Shown here one piece after another: positions 40,102-47,811 of a DNA stretch of 64,000 nucleotides. Numbering within the stretch: position 1 is the first letter of the stretch; each line of letters opens with the position of its first letter. The notes under the pieces were generated by a model. That model searched no databases. It worked only from the letters and a program-made list of their open reading frames with translations, and was not told the origin of the DNA. This DNA is from Fibrobacter sp. (GTDB taxonomy: Bacteria; Fibrobacterota; Fibrobacteria; Fibrobacterales; Fibrobacteraceae): contig JAKSIJ010000015.1 in the NCBI GenBank assembly GCA_024398875.1, positions 1 through 64,000 of the forward strand, written 5' to 3'. A program made the position numbers and the translations under genes.

Positions 40102-41511
40102 TTATTTCAAAACAGTTTTGTGGAGGTGATCTAGCATCCAGGGGTCAAATTTACCGGTGCGGTTACTGAAGAATATCATGTAAAGACAGGCGTAAGGTGC
40201 CAATTCTTCCGTTTTTGCTGTGATATCAGTATCCTCACCGAAATATTCTCGCAGGAAAATGTTCCAAATTTGGAGAATTTGCGCTTTGGTGATGTGGTAG
40301 AGTTTTTCCACCAAGAAATCAGGGGTGTTTTGGCATACGAAGTAGAACATTCCGAAATCATAGTAAGGATTGCCGTAGCGGAAGTCCGCCAAATCGATCC
40401 AATAGTATTTTCCCTGACTTACAATCATGTTCCCGATATGCATATCGCCATGGAGGCAGGTAGATGTTGCAGGGGTATTTGAGATGAGTTGGACGAACTT
40501 GTACTTTTCTTCGTCCGTCAAGAGCTTATTGTTGTTGATGGCTTTCTTGAAATGTTCTTCGGCAGAATTGAAGATATTTTTATCGCAAGGGGTACCGTGA
40601 AGCTTTTTGCAAAGCCGTGCAAACTCTCGCGTATAGAATTCCAACTTCTCGGGCTCCTCAGAAATTGCCCGTGCAATAGATTTCTTGGGTGTGATACGCT
40701 CAAATTCAATGCCTGTCCGTTTGCCATCGGTCACAAGCCGTAGTGCTTTGGGCGTCACAATTCCAGAATCTAGGACAGACCAGGCCACCTGCAGTTCTTT
40801 GGCGGGTTCTGTAGAGGGGATGAAGTCGGAATAGAGTTTCATCATGGTTTTCCCGTTCTTGTGGTTGTAGCTGATGGCGGTATAGCCGTCGCCGCTTTCC
40901 ACATAGTCGTCCATGTTGATGAGTTCGGGTTTGGGTTGCCCAAAAATCTCATTGATGGCCTTGGCGAATTCTGTGTAGGCGTGAGAACCCACCAAATCGC
41001 TCAAGGCGTCAGCCAGACCGCGGTAATGCCACTCATGTTCTGCGGGATCTTTCGTGTGGAAGAGATTCCAAACCTTATCTCCGATTTCCTTGTAATCACG
41101 AAGAATGGCTCTTGCATTGCTGAGCTTGTCGCCCATAGCCACAATTTTTGCATCTCGGGAGGCGTTTTTCAGGCGATTGATGGCGGCCTCCTTACGGATG
41201 TGCCAGCTATCCTCTTCGCTAAGTCCTTCAATGAACTTGTCGGATTCCTCTTCAACGATTTTGGCAACGCGGTCGCCGAATTCGTGGCGGATATCCTCTA
41301 CGGTAACATCAGTATCTTCTACGGTATCGTGAAGTGCGGCGGCTGCCAAAAGCTCCTGGTCCTTGGTCAGGGTGGAAACGATTTCAACAGCTTCCAGAGG
41401 ATGAACGATGTAAGGGAAACCTTTTCCGCGACGCTCCGTTCCTTTATGGGCGTTGACTGCAAAAACAATTGCCTTGTCTAATAGGGATGTGTCTAAAGGT
41501 TTATTTGCCAT
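40102..41511 (-). CDS. HD-type alarmone hydrolase domain fused to APH-like kinase
   Basis: A 469-aa two-domain protein. Residues 1-190 are a RelA/SpoT-type HD hydrolase: H37 in YIVHPLEAV, H61-D62 followed by E65-D66 in ALHDTVEDTDV, and D128 in MGDKLSNARAI. The metal and ED residues of active (p)ppGpp hydrolases are kept. Residues 205-469 are an aminoglycoside phosphotransferase/choline kinase-like domain with catalytic LHGDMHIGN (D356, N361) and metal-binding WIDLADF (D373). A Fibrobacter paralogous family of APH-like proteins is known (TIGR02172, recalled, not searched). The alarmone synthetase gene ends 6 bp upstream. Confidence 0.87.
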   Translation of the reverse strand: MANKPLDTSLLDKAIVFAVNAHKGTERRGKGFPYIVHPLEAVEIVSTLTKDQELLAAAALHDTVEDTDVTVEDIRHEFGDRVAKIVEEESDKFIEGLSEEDSWHIRKEAAINRLKNASRDAKIVAMGDKLSNARAILRDYKEIGDKVWNLFHTKDPAEHEWHYRGLADALSDLVGSHAYTEFAKAINEIFGQPKPELINMDDYVESGDGYTAISYNHKNGKTMMKLYSDFIPSTEPAKELQVAWSVLDSGIVTPKALRLVTDGKRTGIEFERITPKKSIARAISEEPEKLEFYTREFARLCKKLHGTPCDKNIFNSAEEHFKKAINNNKLLTDEEKYKFVQLISNTPATSTCLHGDMHIGNMIVSQGKYYWIDLADFRYGNPYYDFGMFYFVCQNTPDFLVEKLYHITKAQILQIWNIFLREYFGEDTDITAKTEELAPYACLYMIFFSNRTGKFDPWMLDHLHKTVLK

Positions 41512-41517
41512 AAAATC

Positions 41518-42627
41518 TTACTTGTTCATGAATGAAAGTTGTTTTGCTGTAGCCATCATTCTTGCCGCACGCTTGTTGTTGTAGTCGGATTCTCCGTACA
41601 AGACGTCGAACATGCTCTTCAGGGCCAGTTCTCCACCGCCATTGCTCAAGAGGTAGACCACCACAAGGTTTTGTACGGCAACAGAAGAATTGATGATGTC
41701 AATGTCGGTTCCGGCAATTTGGTAAACAGCCAACTGGTAGGCGTCGTCGCTGAAATGGGCCTTCATCTTTTCCACATCACCCAAGGTTTTAAAACGAAGA
41801 AAACGGAAAACTTTTAGGTAGCCAGTCATGTCGGAATCGTGGATTTCAGCTTGGTTGATGGCGGCAATCTTCTTATTGAGCTTGTCAAAGGGATTCAACT
41901 TCATGTAGTTGCTGAAGGAATCTCCATCCAGGGGAACTTCGTCGAATTTGCCAGATGCCACCAGCGACTGCACCTTGCGGCGGTAGTCCGTAATGCCAAC
42001 GCGGATGAGACTGAACTGCTCGTCGGCCAGTTCCAGCATACCGGCAAGGCGGTTCATGTTTCTCAAGTATTCTTTGGGGATTTCCACATCGGTTTTGTAC
42101 CCCATGTCGTGGTCAATGGTAGACCACACGTGCTGCAAGGCGGTTCGCATCTGGAGTTCAAAACGGTATTCGTTGATTTCCGGGTGTTCCGGGTCGTAGT
42201 ACAAGGTTTTGGGAATGCTACAGATGTAGTGGAGGGAACTGTAGCCAAAGCTGTGGAGTTCGTGCATCTTTCGTTTGTCGATGCTGTTCTGCCAGTCGAT
42301 GTCAAAAACGTGGTCCACCAGGGCCGCAATCTTGTCCACTTCGTCGGTGTAGAAGGTAATGATTCGCGCACCGAGAATGTCCGTTAAATCGGAAAGGTTG
42401 GTGTACTTGGCGCCTTTGAGTTCAAGCTTCCCTGCAAGGGATTTTTCTGCTTTGATGCGGATTTCAAGAGCATTGATGTAAAGGTTATTTTGCTGAATGC
42501 TGTCTTCCAATGCCTTTTTGACAATGGATTTCATCTTCTCAAAAATAGGGAGTCTTTCGCGATACTGCTTTAAAATGGAATTGCAGTGCTCGTTCAGACC
42601 ATATTTATCTAGGGGATTTTCACTCAT
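41518..42627 (-). CDS. RelA/SpoT-domain (p)ppGpp synthetase without hydrolase or TGS/ACT domains
   Basis: A 369-aa protein whose first ~190 residues are a RelA/SpoT nucleotidyltransferase domain: TDILGARIITF (D83), HSFGYSSLHYI (125-135) and RFELQMRTALQHVWSTIDHD (E157 and the following H). All catalytic motifs appear intact. The other ~180 residues are helical with no TGS or ACT domain, so it does not resemble ribosome-bound Rel. It could make pppGpp/ppApp or pyrophosphorylate another substrate. It is first in a six-gene operon. ATG 42627 is 6 nt after TATATT, with no Shine-Dalgarno; an in-frame GTG is at 42633. Confidence 0.87.
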   Translation of the reverse strand: MSENPLDKYGLNEHCNSILKQYRERLPIFEKMKSIVKKALEDSIQQNNLYINALEIRIKAEKSLAGKLELKGAKYTNLSDLTDILGARIITFYTDEVDKIAALVDHVFDIDWQNSIDKRKMHELHSFGYSSLHYICSIPKTLYYDPEHPEINEYRFELQMRTALQHVWSTIDHDMGYKTDVEIPKEYLRNMNRLAGMLELADEQFSLIRVGITDYRRKVQSLVASGKFDEVPLDGDSFSNYMKLNPFDKLNKKIAAINQAEIHDSDMTGYLKVFRFLRFKTLGDVEKMKAHFSDDAYQLAVYQIAGTDIDIINSSVAVQNLVVVYLLSNGGGELALKSMFDVLYGESDYNNKRAARMMATAKQLSFMNK

Positions 42628-42633
42628 ACCCAC

Positions 42634-42639
42634 AATATA
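42634..42639 (-). promoter_or_regulatory. TATATT -10 element 6 nt from the alarmone operon ATG
   Basis: On the minus strand TATATT is followed by GTGGGT and then ATG. No clear -35 or Shine-Dalgarno is seen. A leaderless transcript for the six-gene operon is likely. Confidence 0.45.
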
Positions 42640-42726
42640 ATCAATTAATAACTTCGTTATTCTTGATAATGCGTCTCGGTCATAAAAATAAACAAGTTTA
42701 TTTTTGCGACGCTCGACTTAGTTATC

Positions 42727-42761
42727 AATTAACAATTAACAATTCATAATTCACAATTAAT
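42727..42761. repeat. Heptamer array (AATTNAN x5)
   Basis: Five consecutive 7-bp units: AATTAAC twice, then AATTCAT, AATTCAC and AATTAAT. Same period and core as the arrays at 33934 and 53345. Confidence 0.8.
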
Positions 42762-42784
42762 TTCTGACAGAGACGGCTAACAAT

Positions 42785-42840
42785 GCTGAATGCAGAATGC
42801 AAAATGCTGAATGCAGAATGCGGAATGCGGAATGCAGAAT
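42785..42840. repeat. Heptamer array (GCNRAAT x8)
   Basis: Eight consecutive heptamers with a fixed GC at positions 1-2 and AAT at 5-7; only positions 3-4 vary (TG, AG, AA, GG). It is directly followed by TAATTC. Confidence 0.9.
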
Positions 42841-42872
42841 TAATTCTCAGACACGGTATTTCGTTTGACACA

Positions 42873-42907
42873 ATTCATCATTCAGCATTCTTAATTCATA
42901 ATTAATT
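42873..42907. repeat. Inverted heptamer array (ATTCNNN)
   Basis: Units ATTCATC, ATTCAGC, ATTCTTA, ATTCATA and ATTAATT. These are in the opposite orientation to the array at 42785, so the two could pair in single-stranded form. Confidence 0.75.
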
Positions 42908-42916
42908 TTTGTCTGC

Positions 42917-42948
42917 GTCATTGCGAAGGGCGTAGCCCTGTGGCAATC
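42917..42948. repeat. GTCAT...ATC palindromic repeat, copy 3
   Basis: Begins GTCATTGCGAAGGGC and ends GGCAATC, with AGGGC and GCCCT forming the stem around GTA. Same ends as the copy at 15955. Confidence 0.65.
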
Positions 42949-43007
42949 TAAAAGAATCTAAAGAAGTATCAGCCTGTGATAAAATTATGAATTGTGCATT
43001 TTGAATT

Positions 43008-43619
43008 TTAAATTTTCAGCAATTCTTCCATCCATGCGTCGCGTTTTTTGCGAAGCGCTTCTAGGGATTTTTCGTCTGCGGCACTTGCATCGCGAGCAGC
43101 CATCAGTTCGCGGTAGCCTGCGCCTAGCGACTTTGCTTTCGGATAATCCGCTTCCAGCTTAACCAAAGCCTCCAAAATTGCTTCGTCGGAGTACAGTCGC
43201 GAGACTCCTTCCAGATAGCGCTCAATGTAAAGTTTGCGGTCTCCGGCTGCTTTTGCCTGGGTTGCTTCTTTGAATTCTAGGGGGGTGATTTTGTCTACCC
43301 AGGCACATTCTTTTACGTACAAATTATCGCATTCCACATAGTTGGCGTTGTCCTTTGCCAATTCCAATTGCTTTTGTAGCAGGGGTTCATATTCTCTTGT
43401 GTCAAAGTCAAGCCCGTTTTCCTTCCCGAAATCTGCCAGGTTCATCAAATTCAAGGTGGATGCGTTGTTCAATAGGCATTCCTTTAGCACTGCCAGCTTG
43501 TCTTTAGGGGCAAGGGACTTAAATGCCTTTGTATCTCCGGTACTGGATTTTACATGGAGCCAGAACACCCGGAGGAGTAGAAGACCGATGGCAATGGCAA
43601 AAATGATAGACCAAATCAT
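43008..43619 (-). CDS. Hypothetical membrane-anchored protein
   Basis: I do not recognise this 203-aa protein. Residues 2-22 are one hydrophobic segment (IWSIIFAIAIGLLLLRVFWL), giving a single N-terminal anchor. The remaining ~180 residues are helical, with ankyrin- or TPR-like spacing, and rich in Lys, Glu and Ala; they probably lie in the cytoplasm. It appears monocistronic and is divergent from the fibro-slime gene across 194 bp. Confidence 0.6.
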   Translation of the reverse strand: MIWSIIFAIAIGLLLLRVFWLHVKSSTGDTKAFKSLAPKDKLAVLKECLLNNASTLNLMNLADFGKENGLDFDTREYEPLLQKQLELAKDNANYVECDNLYVKECAWVDKITPLEFKEATQAKAAGDRKLYIERYLEGVSRLYSDEAILEALVKLEADYPKAKSLGAGYRELMAARDASAADEKSLEALRKKRDAWMEELLKI

Positions 43620-43762
43620 ATTTCTAAAAATTTACATAATGGGGCGGACCTAGGGGGGTGGTCCACCCTCAAAAATTTGCGCTTCGTCACTATTTGTCGA
43701 TGGTCCACTTTTTTTGTATGTTGTTTCGTGGAATTTAACAGACGATTATGCCTATTTTGGGT

Positions 43763-43769
43763 TATATTT
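43763..43769 (+). promoter_or_regulatory. Putative -10 element of the fibro-slime gene
   Basis: TATATTT, 44 nt before the ATG at 43814. A GGTGGAG Shine-Dalgarno precedes that ATG. No obvious -35 is present. Confidence 0.35.
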
Positions 43770-43813
43770 AGGCTGATTATGTTAAAACCTACCTTATAGG
43801 TGGAGATCATTAT

Positions 43814-46381
43814 ATGAATACAATGAAATGGATTGCCGCTGGCACGCTTATGGCGAGTTCCGCTTTTGCCGCTAGTATAGCCCAGCTGGATATCGTGGTC
43901 CGCGATTTTGATGTGAGTCACTCTGACTTTGAAAACTTCTCTGAAGAAGCTGTTACTCACTCAGGGCAGATTCAGGGTTACGGTCTGGCGGGCTTTGACA
44001 TGGATTGGGCTGGTCGTGCTGCGTTGCATAATAGTTGTGGCAACCAAGCGTCTCATGCAGGTGCAATGATTGGTGCTAATGGTGATCCTATGACTGCGAA
44101 TCCTTTGCTCCCTCCCTATTTGCAGAGTAAAGTGAGTCCTGGGCCTGTTCTAAAGTATGGCGTGTGTCCGGGAAATAAGACTCGTGGTTATACTAACGCT
44201 AATTCTACGTACGCAGCAATGAACGAAGAAGGCGCCAAATGCTCCGGTCAAGGTGATTGGGCTAATGACGTGTATTACACACCAGGCATGGTGCAGAGTT
44301 ATCTGCAGTTTGATGCTCCAAAGAATGGTGAGTACGATATGTACGATGGTGTGACCATCGTGAAAAATGCGGATTTGTGCGACAACTCCAATTTCGATCA
44401 GTGGTATAAGGATGTGAGTGGCACTAACTATCGTATTAATAAAACACTGGACTTGCCTTCTGTAGGAACGAACCTGTATCAGGTGAACTATAACTACAAC
44501 AACGGCGGGTATTCTCCGCTGGATTCTGTGGTTAATAACCAGCGCGTAGGAGATGCTTTCTGCAATCCTGACATTCAGGACAACAATAAGAGTTGTACAA
44601 CATTTGGACCTCAGTCTCTCTCCATCTTTTGTCCTCCCTATGGTTATGAGTATGCGAATACGCAAACAGACTGGCAGGGCCAGAATACCTATGGTCTCTG
44701 TTCTTCTTGGTTAGCAAATGGTGGCCCGAAGGTGGGTACTGCGGCTCAGGCTGCTGCCGCCAGTGCAGGGCCTCTCGGTCAACAGCACCTTCGTAACTAC
44801 GCTTTCACCATGATGGGCTACGCCAAGTTCAAGTATAATTCCGCAAACCAGGCTACAGGTGGCGAAATCTTTGAATTCGTGGGCGATGATGACATGTGGA
44901 TTTTCGTGGATGGCGTGCTGGTGGTGGACCTTGGTGGCACCCACTTGGCTGCTCCCGGTTCCGTGAACATCAAAACTTTAGCTGATAATAACCATGGTTG
45001 TCATGAAGGTGAGCCGCTTGCTAAATACACGAACTGTGATGGTAATACAGGAACGGCTTGGGGAGAGAACTCTTGGCATCATCTCCACTTCTTCTATGCT
45101 GACCGTCAGACCGATGGCTCTAATCTTCTGATTCGTACCTCTCTCGCTGAACTGGCTCCTTCCAAGTATGGCCAGCCCACCGTTGCTGAAGCGTATGCAA
45201 CTATTGAGGGCGGCCAGACTGTTGCTAGCATGTATATGAATACTGCCCTCACCAAGGAAACTATCGATGCCATCAATGCAGAAGGTGCAAAGGTTGGTAA
45301 ATTGGAAGTAGGTGGTAAAGTTCCAGCAGATGCAAAGTATACCATGGTGGTTAAGCGCCAGGATTGCTCTGTTAATCCTTGCGTAGAAAAGGTTTATGGC
45401 TTCCTGGCTACATCAGCAACGGCCGAGGGTGACCAGGGGGCTGATGGTGTCTTGTATAGTTTCAGTGGAATGTTGGTTGATGAAAATGGTACCGTTGTTG
45501 GTAATATGCGCAGTGGCGATGCTGTTGCGCTCAACTATAATGGTGTGGAGGGTTCTGAGAATATGGTGTATCCATATTGGAATACCCATGCTATTGATAT
45601 TGTTTCTACCTCTGGTAAGAAGGTGGAAGGCTTCCCGGATGAATGGGCTAAGGTTACTCTTACCTTAAATACTGAATCCAGTATCGTGGCTCAAGATAAG
45701 AGCATTAATCGTCCGGACTTTGCTGAGAAGGCTAAGGAATTGACGGACCTTGCTGGTGGTGATGAACTCCCGGTTTCTGCAACAGGAGAATTGAAAATTA
45801 TTCCAATTACTCTGGAAACTGCAAACGCTTCTGGCAGTGATCCGTACGCAATTGGCGGTGATTTGCAGAAGCAGTTGGTCAGTGATCCGGCTACGGGCAA
45901 GTTTGTCACGAACAAGTCCAAGGGCGAAGCCTCTGGCCGTTGCTTTGAAGAAAATGGTGTGGAAAGCTGCATTAGCTTCAACTACATTATGACCCATCCG
46001 TTCCGTATCAATGTCCGGGTATTCGATCACCTCGGTCATTTCGTCAGCCAATATAATCAGCAGATGACGGAAGAAGAGTTTAATGCGGCTATGGGGGCTC
46101 CGGACCCGAGTGTTGATACGCCAACATGCCAGAATGACGCTGGTCAGACGGTTGATCTCCATGGCTCTGGTGCAATGCTCGTTTCTATGAAGATCTACCC
46201 AGTGTCTCAGTATGGACGTAAGTTGGCTACTGGTCCGTACATCTATCAGGTGACGGTGGTTGAAGAACCTTCTGTCAAGTCCTGTGTGGTGATGAGTGGT
46301 GTTCCGTACTTCCTTCCGGGCATTTATACCCGTAAGACGGAAACCTTCACTCGCGGTTATCACCGCATTGAGAAGAAGTAA
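43814..46381 (+). CDS. Fibro-slime domain surface protein
   Basis: An 855-aa exported protein with signal peptide 1-19 (ASSAFAA). The central region (about 300-430) has the PA14-related fibro-slime motif: MGYAKFKYN, EIFEFVGDDDMWIFVDGVLVVDLGGTHLAA and SWHHLHFFYADRQTDGSNLLIRTSL, with acidic loops suited to calcium and sugar binding. Fibro-slime proteins of F. succinogenes have been linked to adhesion to cellulose. Many Cys residues suggest disulfides. The C-terminal half is beta-rich and unassigned, ending in TRGYHRIEKK without the usual sorting module. A terminator follows. Confidence 0.87.
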   Translation: MNTMKWIAAGTLMASSAFAASIAQLDIVVRDFDVSHSDFENFSEEAVTHSGQIQGYGLAGFDMDWAGRAALHNSCGNQASHAGAMIGANGDPMTANPLLPPYLQSKVSPGPVLKYGVCPGNKTRGYTNANSTYAAMNEEGAKCSGQGDWANDVYYTPGMVQSYLQFDAPKNGEYDMYDGVTIVKNADLCDNSNFDQWYKDVSGTNYRINKTLDLPSVGTNLYQVNYNYNNGGYSPLDSVVNNQRVGDAFCNPDIQDNNKSCTTFGPQSLSIFCPPYGYEYANTQTDWQGQNTYGLCSSWLANGGPKVGTAAQAAAASAGPLGQQHLRNYAFTMMGYAKFKYNSANQATGGEIFEFVGDDDMWIFVDGVLVVDLGGTHLAAPGSVNIKTLADNNHGCHEGEPLAKYTNCDGNTGTAWGENSWHHLHFFYADRQTDGSNLLIRTSLAELAPSKYGQPTVAEAYATIEGGQTVASMYMNTALTKETIDAINAEGAKVGKLEVGGKVPADAKYTMVVKRQDCSVNPCVEKVYGFLATSATAEGDQGADGVLYSFSGMLVDENGTVVGNMRSGDAVALNYNGVEGSENMVYPYWNTHAIDIVSTSGKKVEGFPDEWAKVTLTLNTESSIVAQDKSINRPDFAEKAKELTDLAGGDELPVSATGELKIIPITLETANASGSDPYAIGGDLQKQLVSDPATGKFVTNKSKGEASGRCFEENGVESCISFNYIMTHPFRINVRVFDHLGHFVSQYNQQMTEEEFNAAMGAPDPSVDTPTCQNDAGQTVDLHGSGAMLVSMKIYPVSQYGRKLATGPYIYQVTVVEEPSVKSCVVMSGVPYFLPGIYTRKTETFTRGYHRIEKK

Positions 46382-46403
46382 TTCTTTCTAGGTGTTTTAT
46401 AGG

Positions 46404-46431
46404 AAATCCCGGGCAGTCGCTCGGGATTTTT
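46404..46431 (+). terminator. Terminator of the fibro-slime gene
   Basis: AAATCCCG (46404-46411) and CGGGATTT (46422-46429), followed by TT and then C. It lies 23 bp after the stop codon. Confidence 0.75.
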
Positions 46432-46445
46432 CATATCCATTTTTA

Positions 46446-46478
46446 TACAAAGAAAGCCGCTGAAAATTCAGCGGCTTT
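46446..46478 (-). terminator. Terminator of gltA
   Basis: AAAGCCGCTGAA (46453-46464) and TTCAGCGGCTTT (46467-46478) form a 12-bp stem with a 2-nt apparent loop. On the minus strand it is followed by CTTTGTATAAAA. It lies between the convergent fibro-slime and citrate synthase genes. Confidence 0.8.
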
Positions 46479-46500
46479 AAGTAAGATTTGTTAGGGACCG

Positions 46501-47790
46501 TTATCGCTTGTCTCGGTCAACCCAAGGACGAGCGGCTCTTCCCATGTAAATCTGGCGCGGGCGATTAATCTTGCTTAGCGGATCGTCGTGCATTTCTTTC
46601 CAGTGGGCAATCCAGCCTGGCAAGCGTCCGATGGCGAACATCACCGTGAGCATGTTCGTCGGGATGCCCATTGCGCGGTAAAGAATGCCGGAGTAGAAGT
46701 CCACGTTGGGATAAAGTTTGCGGGCAATGAAGTAGTCGTCCTTCAAGGCTGCTTCTTCAAGCTTCAAAGCGATATCCAACAGCGGGTCCTGAACGTGTTC
46801 GCGTTCAAAGACCTGGGTCATGAGTTTCTTCAAAACCTTGGCACGAGGGTCATAGCTCTTGTACACGCGGTGTCCGAAGCCGGAAAGGCGGAATGGGTCG
46901 TTCTTGTCCTTGGCCTTGTCCATCACTTGCTCAATGGTCATGCCGCTCTGCTGAATGCGGAGCAAGGTTTCAAGCACGGCCTGGTTTGCGCCGCCATGGA
47001 GAGGGCCCCACAAGGCGCAAATGCCTGCACAGATGCTAGCGTAAAGGTTTGCCTGAGAACTTCCCACCATACGGACGGTAGAGGTGGAGCAGTTCTGCTC
47101 ATGGTCTGCATGAACAATAAGCAGCGTATTCAGGGCCTTCTCCATAATCGGGTCCGGGTGATAAGGACGGGCCTTACTACTGAACATCATGTTGAGGAAG
47201 TTGCTGCAATAGCTCCGTTCTGCTTCAGGATAAACAAATGGTTCGCCGATGCTTGCCTTATAAGAGAAAGCGGCAATGGTGCGAATCTTGGAAATGAGAC
47301 CTGCGGTAGTCAGTTCGAAAGCGCTGGCCACATTTTCATCATCATAGAAGCGGGGGGTGAAAAGGCCCACTGCATTCACAATGGAACTGAGAATGCCCAT
47401 GGGGTGGGCACTAGGTGGCATTTCGCGGAAGAAGTGCAACAGGTTCTCGTGGAGAAGTGCGTTTTCCGTCAAAAGGGTGCGGAAGTGGCTAAGCTGTTCC
47501 TGGTTGGGAAGCTCGCCATAAATCAAGAGCCATGCGGTTTCGGGAAATGTGGCTTTTTCTGCCAGGTCTTCGATGGAATAGCCGCGATAACGGAGAATGC
47601 CGTTCTCGCCATCTACGTATGTGATGGAACTCTTGGTGCTTCCGGTATTCAAATAGCCGTAATCCAGCGTTACCAGTCCGGAATCCTTACGGAGAGCGCT
47701 GATATCCAGACCGTGTTCGTGCTCGGTGCCCTCTATGACGGGGAGTTCGTAACTGTTTCCCCCATAATTCAAGGTTGCTTTTTCGGACAT
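46501..47790 (-). CDS. gltA: Citrate synthase
   Basis: GltA condenses oxaloacetate and acetyl-CoA. The 429-aa protein has the three catalytic positions: His in GPLHGGANQAVLE, His in SGFGHRVYKSYDPR and Asp in YPNVDFYSGI. HADHEQNCSTSTVRMVGSSQANLYASICAGICALWGP is typical of the type II hexameric-like proteobacterial form. GGAGG 4-5 nt before the ATG supports the start. An aminotransferase gene ends 21 bp upstream, suggesting a joint role in oxaloacetate/2-oxoglutarate and amino-acid carbon flow. Confidence 0.95.
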   Translation of the reverse strand: MSEKATLNYGGNSYELPVIEGTEHEHGLDISALRKDSGLVTLDYGYLNTGSTKSSITYVDGENGILRYRGYSIEDLAEKATFPETAWLLIYGELPNQEQLSHFRTLLTENALLHENLLHFFREMPPSAHPMGILSSIVNAVGLFTPRFYDDENVASAFELTTAGLISKIRTIAAFSYKASIGEPFVYPEAERSYCSNFLNMMFSSKARPYHPDPIMEKALNTLLIVHADHEQNCSTSTVRMVGSSQANLYASICAGICALWGPLHGGANQAVLETLLRIQQSGMTIEQVMDKAKDKNDPFRLSGFGHRVYKSYDPRAKVLKKLMTQVFEREHVQDPLLDIALKLEEAALKDDYFIARKLYPNVDFYSGILYRAMGIPTNMLTVMFAIGRLPGWIAHWKEMHDDPLSKINRPRQIYMGRAARPWVDRDKR

Positions 47791-47811
47791 GAATCCTCCG
47801 TTTCCCGTTTA

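Larger units (their letters stand above)
42628..43007. other. Intergenic region rich in heptamer repeats
   Basis: A 380-bp region between the alarmone operon and the 43008 gene with no gene. It contains AATTNAN heptamers at 42727-42761, a GCNRAAT array at 42785-42840, an inverted ATTCNNN array at 42873-42907, and a GTCAT...ATC palindrome at 42917-42948. The right 60 bp show nothing recognisable. Confidence 0.7.

Noticed and set aside
36400-42627. Classical sigma-B type operon
   Set aside because: STAS and RsbW-like genes are present, but no sigma factor, RsbT/RsbU or PP2C gene lies in or next to the operon.
42727-42907. CRISPR-like array
   Set aside because: The repeats are only 7 bp with no spacers of constant length, and no cas genes are present. 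They are tandem heptamers.
43650-43675. GGGTGG-T-CCACCC palindrome upstream of the fibro-slime gene as an operator
   Set aside because: Short and G/C-rich, with no second copy in the window and about 100 bp from the putative -10; too little support.
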